Part shown: piece after piece, positions 8,302-16,698 of the stretch | Position numbering within the stretch: the stretch's first letter is position 1 | Layout of the letters: every line of letters begins with the position of its first letter | From: Streptomyces anulatus | GTDB lineage: Bacteria > Actinomycetota > Actinomycetes > Streptomycetales > Streptomycetaceae | Length of the DNA stretch: 64,000 nucleotides | Direction: 5' to 3' | NCBI RefSeq assembly: GCF_000721175.1 | Contig: NZ_JOEZ01000016.1 | Coordinates: 62,001 to 126,000, forward strand | Position numbers and translations under genes: made by a program | The notes under the pieces: model-generated | Database searches by the model: none | Seen by the model: the letters and a program-made list of their open reading frames with translations, nothing else | Told to the model about the DNA's origin: nothing

Positions 8302-9801
8302 GTGTCTGTGCCGCATGAAGCCAAGCCCCGGACCACAGCGGTCGTGCTCGCCGGTGGGACCGGCCAGCGCGTGGGCCTGTCGATCCCCAAGCAGTTGCTG
8401 AAGATCGCCGGCAAGGCCGTCATCGAGCACACGCTGACCATCTTCGAGAACGCCGAGGGCATCGACGACGTCATCGTGCTGATGGCGCCCGGTTTCGTGC
8501 CCGAGGTCGAGAAGATCGTCGCGAAGGCCGGACTGACCAAGGTCACCCGGATCATCGAGGGCGGCAACACCCGCAACGAGACCACCGAGCGCGCCATCGC
8601 GGCCCTCGGTGAGGGCCTCGCCGAGGGCGAGGACCGCAACGTCCTCTTCCATGACGCGGTGCGCCCCCTGCTGTCACAGCGTGTGATCACGGACTGCGTC
8701 GACGCGCTGGACCGCTACCAGGCCGTCGACGTCGCCATCCCGTCCGCGGACACGATCATCGTGACCCGCACGCACGGTGAGGACGGCGAGTTCATCACCG
8801 AGGTGCCCGACCGCTCCCGGCTGCGCCGCGGCCAGACGCCGCAGGCCTTCAAGCTCTCCACGATCCGCAGGGCGTACGAGGTCGCGGCGGGGGATCCCAA
8901 CTTCCAGGCCACCGACGACTGTTCGGTGGTCCTCAAGTACCTCCCCGACGTGCCGATCTACGTGGTCGCGGGCGACGAGTACAACATGAAGGTGACCCAG
9001 CCGGTCGACGTCTTCATCACCGACAAGCTCTTCCAGCTGGCCTCCACCGCCGCCCCGCGCCAGGCCGACGAGGCCGCCTACCGGGAGCTCCTCACCGGCA
9101 AGACCCTCGTCGTCTTCGGCGGTTCGTACGGCATCGGCGCCGACATCGCGTCCCTGGCCGAGGCCTACGGTGCGAACGTCTACGCGCTGGGCCGCTCCAC
9201 CACCGGTACGCACGTGGAGAACCCGGAGCACGTGGACGACGCGCTCTCCAAGGCTTACGCCGAGACCGGACGGGTCGACTACGTCATCAACACCGCGGGC
9301 GTTCTGCGGATCGGCAAGCTGGCCGAGACCGACAACACGACGATCCAGGAAGCGCTCAACGTCAACTACCTGGCACCCGTCCAGATCGCCCGCGCCTCGT
9401 ACAAGTACCTGGCGGAGACGAAGGGCCAGTTGCTGCTCTACACCTCCAGCAGCTACACCCGGGGCCGTGCCGAGTACAGCCTCTACTCCTCCACCAAGGC
9501 CGCCATGGTCAACCTCACCCAGGCGCTCGCCGACGAGTGGGCGGGCGACGGCATCCGGGTCAACTGCGTGAACCCGGAGCGCACCGCGACCCCGATGCGG
9601 ACCAAGGCGTTCGGCCAGGAGCCCGAGGGCTCGCTCCTCTCCTCGGAGGCCGTGGCGCGCACCTCGCTGGACGTCCTGCTCTCCGCGCTGACCGGTCACG
9701 TCATCGACGTACGGCAGCAGGACCCGACGGCCGGGGCCGCCGATTCCTCCGGTTTCGAGCAGGCCCTGGCCTCCGTGCTGGACCGCCAAGCAGATGTGTA
9801 A
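8302..9801 (+). CDS. Bifunctional cytidylyltransferase / SDR reductase, Bcs1-like CDP-ribitol synthase
   Basis: A protein of 499 residues with two enzymes fused. Residues about 10-240 are an IspD/TarI cytidylyltransferase: VVLAGGTGQRVGLSIPKQ, then DAVRPLLSQ and TPQAFK. Residues about 255-490 are a short-chain dehydrogenase: FGGSYGIGADIA (NAD(P)-binding, about 271), NTAG, and the catalytic YSSTK (Tyr about 395, Lys about 399). The same domain order occurs in Haemophilus Bcs1/Acs1, which reduces ribulose 5-phosphate to ribitol 5-phosphate and activates it to CDP-ribitol. GTG 8302 follows AAGGTAGG. It precedes two CDP-polyol phosphotransferase genes, which fits a poly(ribitol-phosphate)-type wall polymer. 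IspD of the isoprenoid pathway is unlikely because of the fusion. Confidence 0.88.
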   Translation: MSVPHEAKPRTTAVVLAGGTGQRVGLSIPKQLLKIAGKAVIEHTLTIFENAEGIDDVIVLMAPGFVPEVEKIVAKAGLTKVTRIIEGGNTRNETTERAIAALGEGLAEGEDRNVLFHDAVRPLLSQRVITDCVDALDRYQAVDVAIPSADTIIVTRTHGEDGEFITEVPDRSRLRRGQTPQAFKLSTIRRAYEVAAGDPNFQATDDCSVVLKYLPDVPIYVVAGDEYNMKVTQPVDVFITDKLFQLASTAAPRQADEAAYRELLTGKTLVVFGGSYGIGADIASLAEAYGANVYALGRSTTGTHVENPEHVDDALSKAYAETGRVDYVINTAGVLRIGKLAETDNTTIQEALNVNYLAPVQIARASYKYLAETKGQLLLYTSSSYTRGRAEYSLYSSTKAAMVNLTQALADEWAGDGIRVNCVNPERTATPMRTKAFGQEPEGSLLSSEAVARTSLDVLLSALTGHVIDVRQQDPTAGAADSSGFEQALASVLDRQADV

Positions 9802-9825
9802 TAATTCTTGACAAATGTGCTTATC

Positions 9826-9864
9826 CGGGCCTCTGTTGTCGCTTTGCGCGACGGCAGAGGCCCG
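9826..9864 (+). terminator. Terminator after the Bcs1-like gene
   Basis: 9826-9835 and 9855-9864 are perfect 10-nt complements. Inside them 9838-9842 pairs with 9848-9852, making one long hairpin about 25 nt after the stop. Confidence 0.75.
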
Positions 9865-9936
9865 AATGCGTGAAGCCGCACCTTCACATTTCCGCCAATA
9901 CGTGAATCAACCGGCACCCCCTGGAGCAGGTTCTTC

Positions 9937-12150
9937 GTGATCTCGACAGCCATTCGCCTGGCCCGTGTGGGCAGCAGGTCGGAACTGGCGGCAGCGTTGT
10001 TGATGGGGCTGGGATATCCCTGCGTCATGCTTGCCGCGCTCATTCCCCACATCTGGTTCTTCGCGGCGGCCACCGCTGTCACCTATGCCGCCGACTGGTA
10101 TCTGCACCAGCGGGGGAGTTATCTGGTCAACCGCCTGGGCAAGGTGCGGGCCGGGCTGTCGATCCGCTTCCTGCTGCGGCAGCTGATGGTCATCCTGCTG
10201 CTGGCCCGCATGGATCTCGCCGAGGAGCCGCTGTTCTACTCGGCGGTGGCCTGCTTCCTGCTCTTCTACGGGCTCCAGGCGCCGCACGGCGCCCTGGCGA
10301 CCCTGATCCGGCTCCGCCGCACCATGCCGGTCGTCACCCGCAACGTGGACCTGCACGCGGTCCGCATCCCCGACGCCCCGCCCGGCGCGCTGCTGCGGCG
10401 CTCCGCCGAGAAGATGCTGCACCTCGACATCCCGGCCGTGGTGGGCATCCTGATCGCCGCCGGGACCGGTGAGGACGTCATCGGCTACGCGGGCATCGGC
10501 CTGACGCTGCTGCTGGCCCTGCTCTACCTCGCGCTGCTCTTCCCGTACATGCGCCGAGGCCGGCTGGCTCCTCCGGCCCCCACCGTGCTCAAGGCCGTCG
10601 ACACCTGGCTGCGCGAGTACCAGCCGACCGTGGTGCTCTACTTCTCCGGCTCCAACGAGTCCGCCTACCAGGGCAACATGTGGCTGGAGACCATGGCCCG
10701 GATCGAGGGCCGCCCGCTGATCATCATGCGGGAGCGCGGACTCGTCCCGCAGCTGGCCGAGACCTCCGTCCCGGTCATCTGCGTCCCGGCCGGCACCCAC
10801 CTGATGAACCTGGACCTCTCGACCGTCCGGGTCTGCCTGTATCCCGCCAACGTCGGCAAGAACATCCACATCCTGCGGGTCCCGACGATGAAGCACGTCT
10901 TCATCGGCCACGGCGACAGCGACAAGCTCGCCAGCGTCAACCCGTACTCCAAGGTCTACGACGAGGTCTGGACCGCGGGCCGGGCCGGCCGCGACCGCTA
11001 CGCGCTGGCCGACGTGGGCGTCCGCGACCAGGACATCGTCGAGGTCGGCCGTCCGCAGCTGGAGCCCATCAGGAGCTGGACGGGCGCGGTGAAGAACCCC
11101 ATCCCGACCGTGCTGTACGCGCCCACCTGGGAGGGCTGGGACGACAACCCGGGCAACACCTCGCTGCTGCTGGCGGGCGAGAACATCGTGCGCCGGCTGC
11201 TGAACGCCGCGGACCCGGTCCGGATCATCTACAAGCCGCACCCCTTCACCGGCATCCGCAGCGGCAAGGCCAAGGCCGTCGACGCCCGGATCCGGGCGAT
11301 GCTGGAGAAGGCCGCCGCCGAGCGCGCCGCCGAGCCCCGCTGGGTGAAGGAGGCGTCGTCGGCCGCCGCGGGGCAGCGCGCCGCCAAGGCCGAGCTGGCC
11401 CGGATCGAAGCCCGGCTCGCGCAGCTCGCGGCCACCAGCAACGCCGGTGGCGACGACGCGGAGGAGTCGCGGATCTCGCTCGCCGACCCCGCCCGCGAGG
11501 CCGAGAGCGCCCAGCTGCGGGCCGAGTGGAACGACGCCTACTGGCGCTCCTTCGGCTGGTGGGAGCACCGTACGGTGACCGGCGCGCAGCCCAAGCTGTA
11601 CGACTGCTTCAACGAGTCCGACGCCATGGTTTCGGACATTTCCAGTGTGGTCTCCGACTTCATCGCCAGCGGCAAGCCGTACGCGGTCACCGACTCCGCC
11701 GCACTCGGAGCCGACGAGTTCAAGCGGCAGAACACCGCGGTGCGCGCCGCGGTCATCCTCTCCAACGGGGCCGAGGAGCTCGACGAACTGCTGGCCGCGG
11801 TGGCCGACCCGGCGGCGGACACGCTGGCGGAAGCCCGCCGCGAGCTGAAGACCTACCTCCTGGGGCCGGACGAGCCGACCTCCATGGAGCAGTTCAACGC
11901 CGCGGTACGGGCGCTGGCCGCCAAGGCCGAGGCCCGCAACCTTGGCGTCGCCCAGCGGCTCGGCGAGCAGGCCGTGGCGGTGCCGGACGCGGAGGCCGTC
12001 ACCAGCGGTGTCGGGACCGGTGATCCGCAGGCTCTCGCCGCGGCCGACGCCGCGGCGGACCCGGACGCTCCGGACGCACCGGAGGCCGAGGCGGCAGCGG
12101 AGGCGGAGGCGGAGACCGCCCTCACCGAGGGGACCTCGTCCGTGCGCTGA
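9937..12150 (+). CDS. Membrane-anchored CDP-glycerol/ribitol phosphotransferase family protein
   Basis: A protein of 737 residues. GTG 9937 was chosen for the upstream GGAG and because the hydrophobic N-terminus begins directly. The first about 210 residues hold several membrane segments (for example LMGLGYPCVMLAALIPHIWF and LTLLLALLYLALLFPYM). The rest resembles the TagF/TagB phosphopolyol transferase fold: VLYAPTWEGW (about 392), YKPHPF (about 432) and SDISSVVSDFIASGKP (about 565, the CDP-binding loop). A low-complexity Ala/Glu tail ends it. These enzymes polymerise or prime polyol-phosphate chains from CDP-glycerol or CDP-ribitol at the inner membrane face. An integral membrane N-terminus is unusual, since typical TagF proteins are peripheral. 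It lies just after the putative CDP-ribitol synthase. Confidence 0.82.
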   Translation: MISTAIRLARVGSRSELAAALLMGLGYPCVMLAALIPHIWFFAAATAVTYAADWYLHQRGSYLVNRLGKVRAGLSIRFLLRQLMVILLLARMDLAEEPLFYSAVACFLLFYGLQAPHGALATLIRLRRTMPVVTRNVDLHAVRIPDAPPGALLRRSAEKMLHLDIPAVVGILIAAGTGEDVIGYAGIGLTLLLALLYLALLFPYMRRGRLAPPAPTVLKAVDTWLREYQPTVVLYFSGSNESAYQGNMWLETMARIEGRPLIIMRERGLVPQLAETSVPVICVPAGTHLMNLDLSTVRVCLYPANVGKNIHILRVPTMKHVFIGHGDSDKLASVNPYSKVYDEVWTAGRAGRDRYALADVGVRDQDIVEVGRPQLEPIRSWTGAVKNPIPTVLYAPTWEGWDDNPGNTSLLLAGENIVRRLLNAADPVRIIYKPHPFTGIRSGKAKAVDARIRAMLEKAAAERAAEPRWVKEASSAAAGQRAAKAELARIEARLAQLAATSNAGGDDAEESRISLADPAREAESAQLRAEWNDAYWRSFGWWEHRTVTGAQPKLYDCFNESDAMVSDISSVVSDFIASGKPYAVTDSAALGADEFKRQNTAVRAAVILSNGAEELDELLAAVADPAADTLAEARRELKTYLLGPDEPTSMEQFNAAVRALAAKAEARNLGVAQRLGEQAVAVPDAEAVTSGVGTGDPQALAAADAAADPDAPDAPEAEAAAEAEAETALTEGTSSVR

Positions 12151-12221
12151 GCGCTGTAGCGACGCACGGCCGAGCGCCGCACACCTGATCGAACTGGCTG
12201 AAAAGCAGGCAACCCCGATCG

Positions 12222-12261
12222 CGACCCGTACGTCTCTCCTGGGGGAGGGATGTACGGGTCG
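12222..12261 (+). terminator. Terminator after the membrane phosphotransferase gene
   Basis: 12222-12231 and 12252-12261 are perfect 10-nt complements enclosing a pyrimidine/purine-rich loop. TTCGG follows. Confidence 0.7.
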
Positions 12262-12335
12262 TTCGGCGTGGCGATGCATAAAGAGTGCAGAGTCGGGCAA
12301 TCTGCCTTCTTTCGTGATCAAATCGACAGGTGCAC

Positions 12336-13574
12336 ATGCCCGACATGCCCAGGAAGAACGATGAGCCCGATGTCAGTGTGATCATCGGAGCTTATGACGC
12401 GATGCCCTACCTGGTCCGGTGCCTGGAGTCCGTCGAGGCGCAGACCATCGGCGCGGACCGTATGGAGATCGTCGCGATCGACGACGGCTCCACCGACGGC
12501 ACCGGCGCCTGCCTGGAGGAATTCGCCGCCCGGACCGCGATTCCCATGAGAGTCGTCCGCCAGGAGAATTCCGGCGGCCCCAGCGGGCCACGTAACCGGG
12601 GCCTCGACCTCGCCCGCGGCCGGTACGTCTTCTTTCTGGACGCGGACGACTACTTCGGCGAGGAAGCCCTGGAACGCATGGTCGCCATGGGTGACCGGGC
12701 GGGCACGGACGTGGTGCTCGGGAAGATCGTCGGCGTCAATCGCGGTGCCGCGAAGTCCATGTGGAAAAAGACCGTCGAGCGCGCCGACCTGTATTCCTCC
12801 AACATCAAATTCACCTTGAGCGCGCAGAAACTCTTCCGGCGCGACCTCCTCGTACGCCTCGGCATGACCTTCGACGAGAAGCTGAAGACGGGCGAGGACG
12901 CCCTGTTCACGATGGAGGCGTATCTGCGCGGCAACGGGGTCTCCGTCGTCGCCGACTACACCTGCTACTACCTGGTGGGCCGCGAGGACCGCAACCAGAT
13001 GACCAGGAAGGGCAGCTACAAACGCCGCTTCGACTCGGCCCGCGCCCTCATGGGGCTCATCGCCGAGTACGTGCCCCCCGGCCCCCGGCGCGACGCCCTG
13101 ATGGTGCGGCCCTTCGTCATCACGCTGCTGCCGCAGTTCGGCCCCGGACTGGTGAAGCAGAAGGACGAGGTACGCGAGCGGAAGATGGCGCTCGCCGCCC
13201 CCCTGATGAAGGCGTACTGGACACCGGAGCTCGGCCGCAACCTCAAGGTGAACGAACGGCTGCGGCTGATGTGCCTCGCCGAGGGCCGGCTCGACCTGCT
13301 CCTGGACGTCGCGGCCTTCCTGCGCGACAAGAAGGAGCCCGAACTCGTCCGCCGGGGGAGCCCGCCCCGACTCCACCTCGCCTACCCGCACTTCGGCGAG
13401 AGCTCCGTGCTCCCCGACCGGGCGTACGAGGTGACCGTCACGGAGTGGGTCGGCGGCCGGCGCATCGAGGCGCCGCAGGCCGGCCCCCGCGTCTCCTTCG
13501 CCCGGCGCGTGGTCCGCAAGGCCCGCCGTACGGTGCTCAGCGCCCTGCGCACCCCGCGAGCGCACCGCGTCTGA
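12336..13574 (+). CDS. GT2-family glycosyltransferase, paralogue of the gene at 2013
   Basis: A protein of 412 residues from ATG 12336. GTG 12330 and ATG 12345 are possible too; only a short AGG precedes them. Family 2 landmarks: VSVIIGAYDAMPYL, AIDDGSTDGTG, the metal-binding DADDY and FGEEALERM. A later segment PPGPRRDALMVRPF matches the same place in the 538-residue enzyme at 2013, but the beta-rich tail of that protein is absent here. It probably adds a sugar to the polymer made by the two neighbouring phosphopolyol transferases. The duplication suggests that both cell-wall blocks, on either side of rplU-obg, belong to one system. Donor sugar unknown. Confidence 0.87.
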   Translation: MPDMPRKNDEPDVSVIIGAYDAMPYLVRCLESVEAQTIGADRMEIVAIDDGSTDGTGACLEEFAARTAIPMRVVRQENSGGPSGPRNRGLDLARGRYVFFLDADDYFGEEALERMVAMGDRAGTDVVLGKIVGVNRGAAKSMWKKTVERADLYSSNIKFTLSAQKLFRRDLLVRLGMTFDEKLKTGEDALFTMEAYLRGNGVSVVADYTCYYLVGREDRNQMTRKGSYKRRFDSARALMGLIAEYVPPGPRRDALMVRPFVITLLPQFGPGLVKQKDEVRERKMALAAPLMKAYWTPELGRNLKVNERLRLMCLAEGRLDLLLDVAAFLRDKKEPELVRRGSPPRLHLAYPHFGESSVLPDRAYEVTVTEWVGGRRIEAPQAGPRVSFARRVVRKARRTVLSALRTPRAHRV

Positions 13575-13606
13575 ACCGGACCCCGGGGGAGCCCCGGACC
13601 CTTCTC

Positions 13607-13632
13607 CCCGCCCCGGTGACGACCGGGGCGGG
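13607..13632 (+). terminator. Terminator after the GT2 gene
   Basis: 13607-13617 and 13622-13632 pair perfectly (11 bp, GC-rich) around a GACG tetraloop, 33 nt after the stop. Confidence 0.85.
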
Positions 13633-13673
13633 TTCGTCCTGTGAGAGGTGTCACGTCATACTGTTGGGCAACC

Positions 13674-13697
13674 ATGAGACGGTTGGAGACGTCTCAT
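13674..13697. promoter_or_regulatory. Operator-like inverted repeat ATGAGACG-N8-CGTCTCAT
   Basis: The 8-nt arms 13674-13681 and 13690-13697 are perfect complements, with the self-complementary GAGACGTCTC inside at 13686-13695. The site is 61 nt before the start of the 922-residue phosphotransferase gene. It has the shape of a dimeric regulator site. No regulator can be named. Confidence 0.4.
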
Positions 13698-13757
13698 TAA
13701 CGCCCCGTCCTTCCGGGGTTCATCATCTGCACGTCCCCCCGGAAAGGCCCTCTCCCC

Positions 13758-16526
13758 GTGGCGTCCCTCGAAGCGATCCCCGACGAGCTCAGCCGGCTCA
13801 TGAAGTACTTCCCGGAGACTCCGGTCGAGGAGCGCCCCGAGTTCCACCGAGCGGCCAAGGACTTCCTGGACCGTGCCGCCCCCAAGGTCGTGCGGCAGTT
13901 CTCCCCGATGGCCCGGGTCAAGTGGCACCTGGCGGCCAGCGGCCGCGGTGACGAGCTGGCCGACCTGCTGCACTACGAGCGGGAGAACCCGGGAGCCTTC
14001 TCCGTCCGCGGCCTGCGGCGCGCCCGCATCGAACTGCCCGGCGTCGAGAGCTCCTCGCTCCCCTCCTCCGTGCGCAACTTCAACCGCAGCGAACTTCCCG
14101 TACGCGGCAAGCTCCTCGACCTCGGCTGGGAGGACGGCAAGCTCCTCGTCAAGGGCTACGCCTACATCCCCAACGTCCCCTCGGCCACCGGCAAGCGCTC
14201 CCTGCGCGTCGCCGTGCTCCGCCGCCAGGGCAGCCGCTCCACGCTCCCGCTGCGGATGCGCACCGTCCTGGAACCCCGTGCCACCGCCGAGGCCAAGGGC
14301 GCCCTGCACAACTACGACTGGTCCGGCTTCGAGCTCGGCATCGACCCGTCCCGGCTGCGCGTACGCGGCCAGTGGCAGTCCGGCACCTGGCGCCTGGGCA
14401 TCGGGATCCCGCGCCCCGGCGGCATGTCGGTCGGCAGCATCACCAAGAACAACGCGGGCGCGGCCGGCCACAGCTACACCCGGGTCCTGGACGACGGCGT
14501 CCGCCTCGTCGCCGGCTTCGACCGCAACCGGCTCAAGCTCTCCGTCGACGTCGTCCCCGCCGAGATCATCGCCCAGGAAGCCGACGGCGGGAACCTCACC
14601 GTCACCCTGCGCTCCCGCGTCACCACTCCTGCGGGCAAGTACCCCACAGCCCTGCGGATCGACCACGAGCCGAGCGGCTTCACCACCGACCTCCCGCTCC
14701 AGCAGGGCGAGACCGGTGCCGACGGCTGGCTCCGGCACACCGCCCGCCTGGACTTCGCGGACCTGCCCGTCGACGACGTACAGCCCGGCAAGGCCGTCAA
14801 GTACCGTGCGCAGATCGTCTTCGCCGACGGCACCACCCGCCGTGCCACGGGCGGTGCGAAGCACGTCACCGGAGTCCACCCGCTGCCCGGGGGACGCGAG
14901 TTCGCGATCCTCACCGACGGCGCGGGGAACTTCACCCCGCAGGTCCGCACGGTCCAGCCGCTGGTCGACGGCGTCGAGTGGAGCGCCGAGGGCGAACTGG
15001 TCCTCTCCGGCGTCTACACCGGCCCCGCCGACCAGATGAAGATGGTCCTGCGCCACACCGGCCGCAACGAGGACCGGCCGCTGCCGGTCGAGTTCGCCGA
15101 CGGCCGCTTCACCGCCCGCCTGCGCCCGGACGCCATGCCCACCTACGAGGGCACCGTGCCGCTGCGCGCCGGCCGCTGGATGCCGCGCCTGCGCCTGCGC
15201 AGCGAGTGGGACCACACCCGCGACCTCCCCGTCACGATCCGCCCCGACCTCGTCGGCACGCTGCCGCTGGCCCACCGGGGCGAGCACCGCACGTACACCG
15301 TGGAGCGGGTCGACTTCGACCGGATCTTCGTGGAGTCCGGCCCGGTCCTCGACCCGGAGCTGCGCGGCGCCTACCGCCAGCGCCTGATGCGCGACGTCTA
15401 CACCCCCGAGCAGCGCAAGCTGCCGCTGCGCGAGGCCGTGCTCTACAACAGCTTCGGCGGCAAGCAGTTCTCCGACTCGCCCCGCGCGGTCTACGAGGAG
15501 CTCAAGCGCCGGGGTACCGAGGTCGAGCACATCGCGATGGTCCACGACCAGCAGGTCGTCCTGCCGCCCGGCGTCCGCGGCGTCGAGTGGGGCAGCAAGG
15601 AGTGGTACGAGGCACTGGCACGCAGCCGGTACGTCGTCACCAACGGCGGCATCCGCGAGTGGTTCGTCCGCCGCGAGGGCCAGGTCGTCGTCCAGACCTG
15701 GCACGGCACCCCGCTCAAGCGCATCGGCGCCGACCTCCTCGGCACCCCGAAGGCGAACCTCGCCTACATCGCAAGCCTCCCGCAGCGCTCGCGCCAGTAC
15801 AGCCTGTTCATCACGCCGAACGCCTTCACCACCCCGATCATGACCAACTCCTTCCGCCTCCAGTGCGAGGTCCTGGAGGCGGGCTACCCGCGCAACGACG
15901 TCTTCCACGCCCCCGACCGCGTCAAGCGCGCCGCGGCCGTACGCGAGAAGCTCGGCATCCCCGCGGGCAAGAAGGTCGTGCTGTACGCCCCCACCTGGCG
16001 CGACGACCAGCGCTACGGCGGACGCCGCTTCAAGCTCGACAACAAGATCGACGTCGAGGCCGCCCGCCGCGAGCTCGGCGAGGACCACGTGCTGCTCTAC
16101 CGCAAGCACCACAAGGTCCTCGACTCCATCCCCGGCGCCGGACAGGGCTTCGTCTACGACGTCACGTACTACCCGGACATCGCCGACCTCTACCTGATCG
16201 CCGACGTGCTGATCACGGACTACTCCTCGGTGCTGTTCGACTTCGCGCACTCCGGGCGCCCGATGCTCTTCTTCACGTACGACCTGGAGCACTACCGCGA
16301 CACCCTGCGCGGCTTCTACTTCGACTTCACCTCCCGCGCCCCCGGGCCGCTGATCAAGACCTCCGAGGACCTGGTCTCCGCGATCCGGAACATCGACGAG
16401 GTGAGCGAGGAGTACAAGGAGAAGTACGCCCAGTTCCGGGTCGACTTCTGCGAGCCCTCCGACGGCCGCGCCGCCGCCCGCGTCGTGGACCGGATGCTCG
16501 CCGTCAAGGAAGAGCAGCAGGGCTGA
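13758..16526 (+). CDS. CDP-glycerol/ribitol glycopolymer phosphotransferase (TagF-like)
   Basis: A protein of 922 residues. GTG 13758 has GGAAAGG about 10 nt upstream. The N-terminal about 560 residues are long and poorly characterised, with beta-rich repeats resembling domains seen beside GT2 and TagF modules in actinobacteria. The C-terminal about 370 residues are a complete phosphopolyol transferase domain: TWHGTPLKRIG (about 647, catalytic His), LYAPTWRDD (about 741), YRKHH (about 781) and TDYSSVLFDFAHSGRPMLF (about 820). It should extend a polyol-phosphate or glycosyl-phosphate chain at the membrane. It is the last gene of the wall-polymer block and ends at a long hairpin. In S. coelicolor, TagF homologues matter for spore-wall formation. 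The polymer unit is not readable here. Confidence 0.9.
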   Translation: MASLEAIPDELSRLMKYFPETPVEERPEFHRAAKDFLDRAAPKVVRQFSPMARVKWHLAASGRGDELADLLHYERENPGAFSVRGLRRARIELPGVESSSLPSSVRNFNRSELPVRGKLLDLGWEDGKLLVKGYAYIPNVPSATGKRSLRVAVLRRQGSRSTLPLRMRTVLEPRATAEAKGALHNYDWSGFELGIDPSRLRVRGQWQSGTWRLGIGIPRPGGMSVGSITKNNAGAAGHSYTRVLDDGVRLVAGFDRNRLKLSVDVVPAEIIAQEADGGNLTVTLRSRVTTPAGKYPTALRIDHEPSGFTTDLPLQQGETGADGWLRHTARLDFADLPVDDVQPGKAVKYRAQIVFADGTTRRATGGAKHVTGVHPLPGGREFAILTDGAGNFTPQVRTVQPLVDGVEWSAEGELVLSGVYTGPADQMKMVLRHTGRNEDRPLPVEFADGRFTARLRPDAMPTYEGTVPLRAGRWMPRLRLRSEWDHTRDLPVTIRPDLVGTLPLAHRGEHRTYTVERVDFDRIFVESGPVLDPELRGAYRQRLMRDVYTPEQRKLPLREAVLYNSFGGKQFSDSPRAVYEELKRRGTEVEHIAMVHDQQVVLPPGVRGVEWGSKEWYEALARSRYVVTNGGIREWFVRREGQVVVQTWHGTPLKRIGADLLGTPKANLAYIASLPQRSRQYSLFITPNAFTTPIMTNSFRLQCEVLEAGYPRNDVFHAPDRVKRAAAVREKLGIPAGKKVVLYAPTWRDDQRYGGRRFKLDNKIDVEAARRELGEDHVLLYRKHHKVLDSIPGAGQGFVYDVTYYPDIADLYLIADVLITDYSSVLFDFAHSGRPMLFFTYDLEHYRDTLRGFYFDFTSRAPGPLIKTSEDLVSAIRNIDEVSEEYKEKYAQFRVDFCEPSDGRAAARVVDRMLAVKEEQQG

Positions 16527-16534
16527 TCCACCCC

Positions 16535-16620
16535 GGCCGCCCCCGCCGTCCGCCCGCACCCCCCTCACCGGCCGCCCTCGGACGTCCACCGAACGGAACG
16601 GGCGGGCGGCGGGGGCGGCC
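16535..16620 (+). terminator. Long-stem hairpin after the TagF-like gene
   Basis: 16535-16556 pairs with 16599-16620 over 22 positions with one G-U. The loop is 42 nt. It separates the wall-polymer block from proB. Confidence 0.65.
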
Positions 16621-16698
16621 GCTCGCGTACTGTGCTGTGCCGGGGCGGCTCGAAGGCCCCTCATCGGGACACCGGGGCGATCCAGAGCGAGGAAGCAC

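Noticed and set aside
8302..9801. IspD of the MEP isoprenoid pathway
   Set aside because: The fusion with an SDR reductase and the location among phosphopolyol transferases point to CDP-ribitol synthesis.
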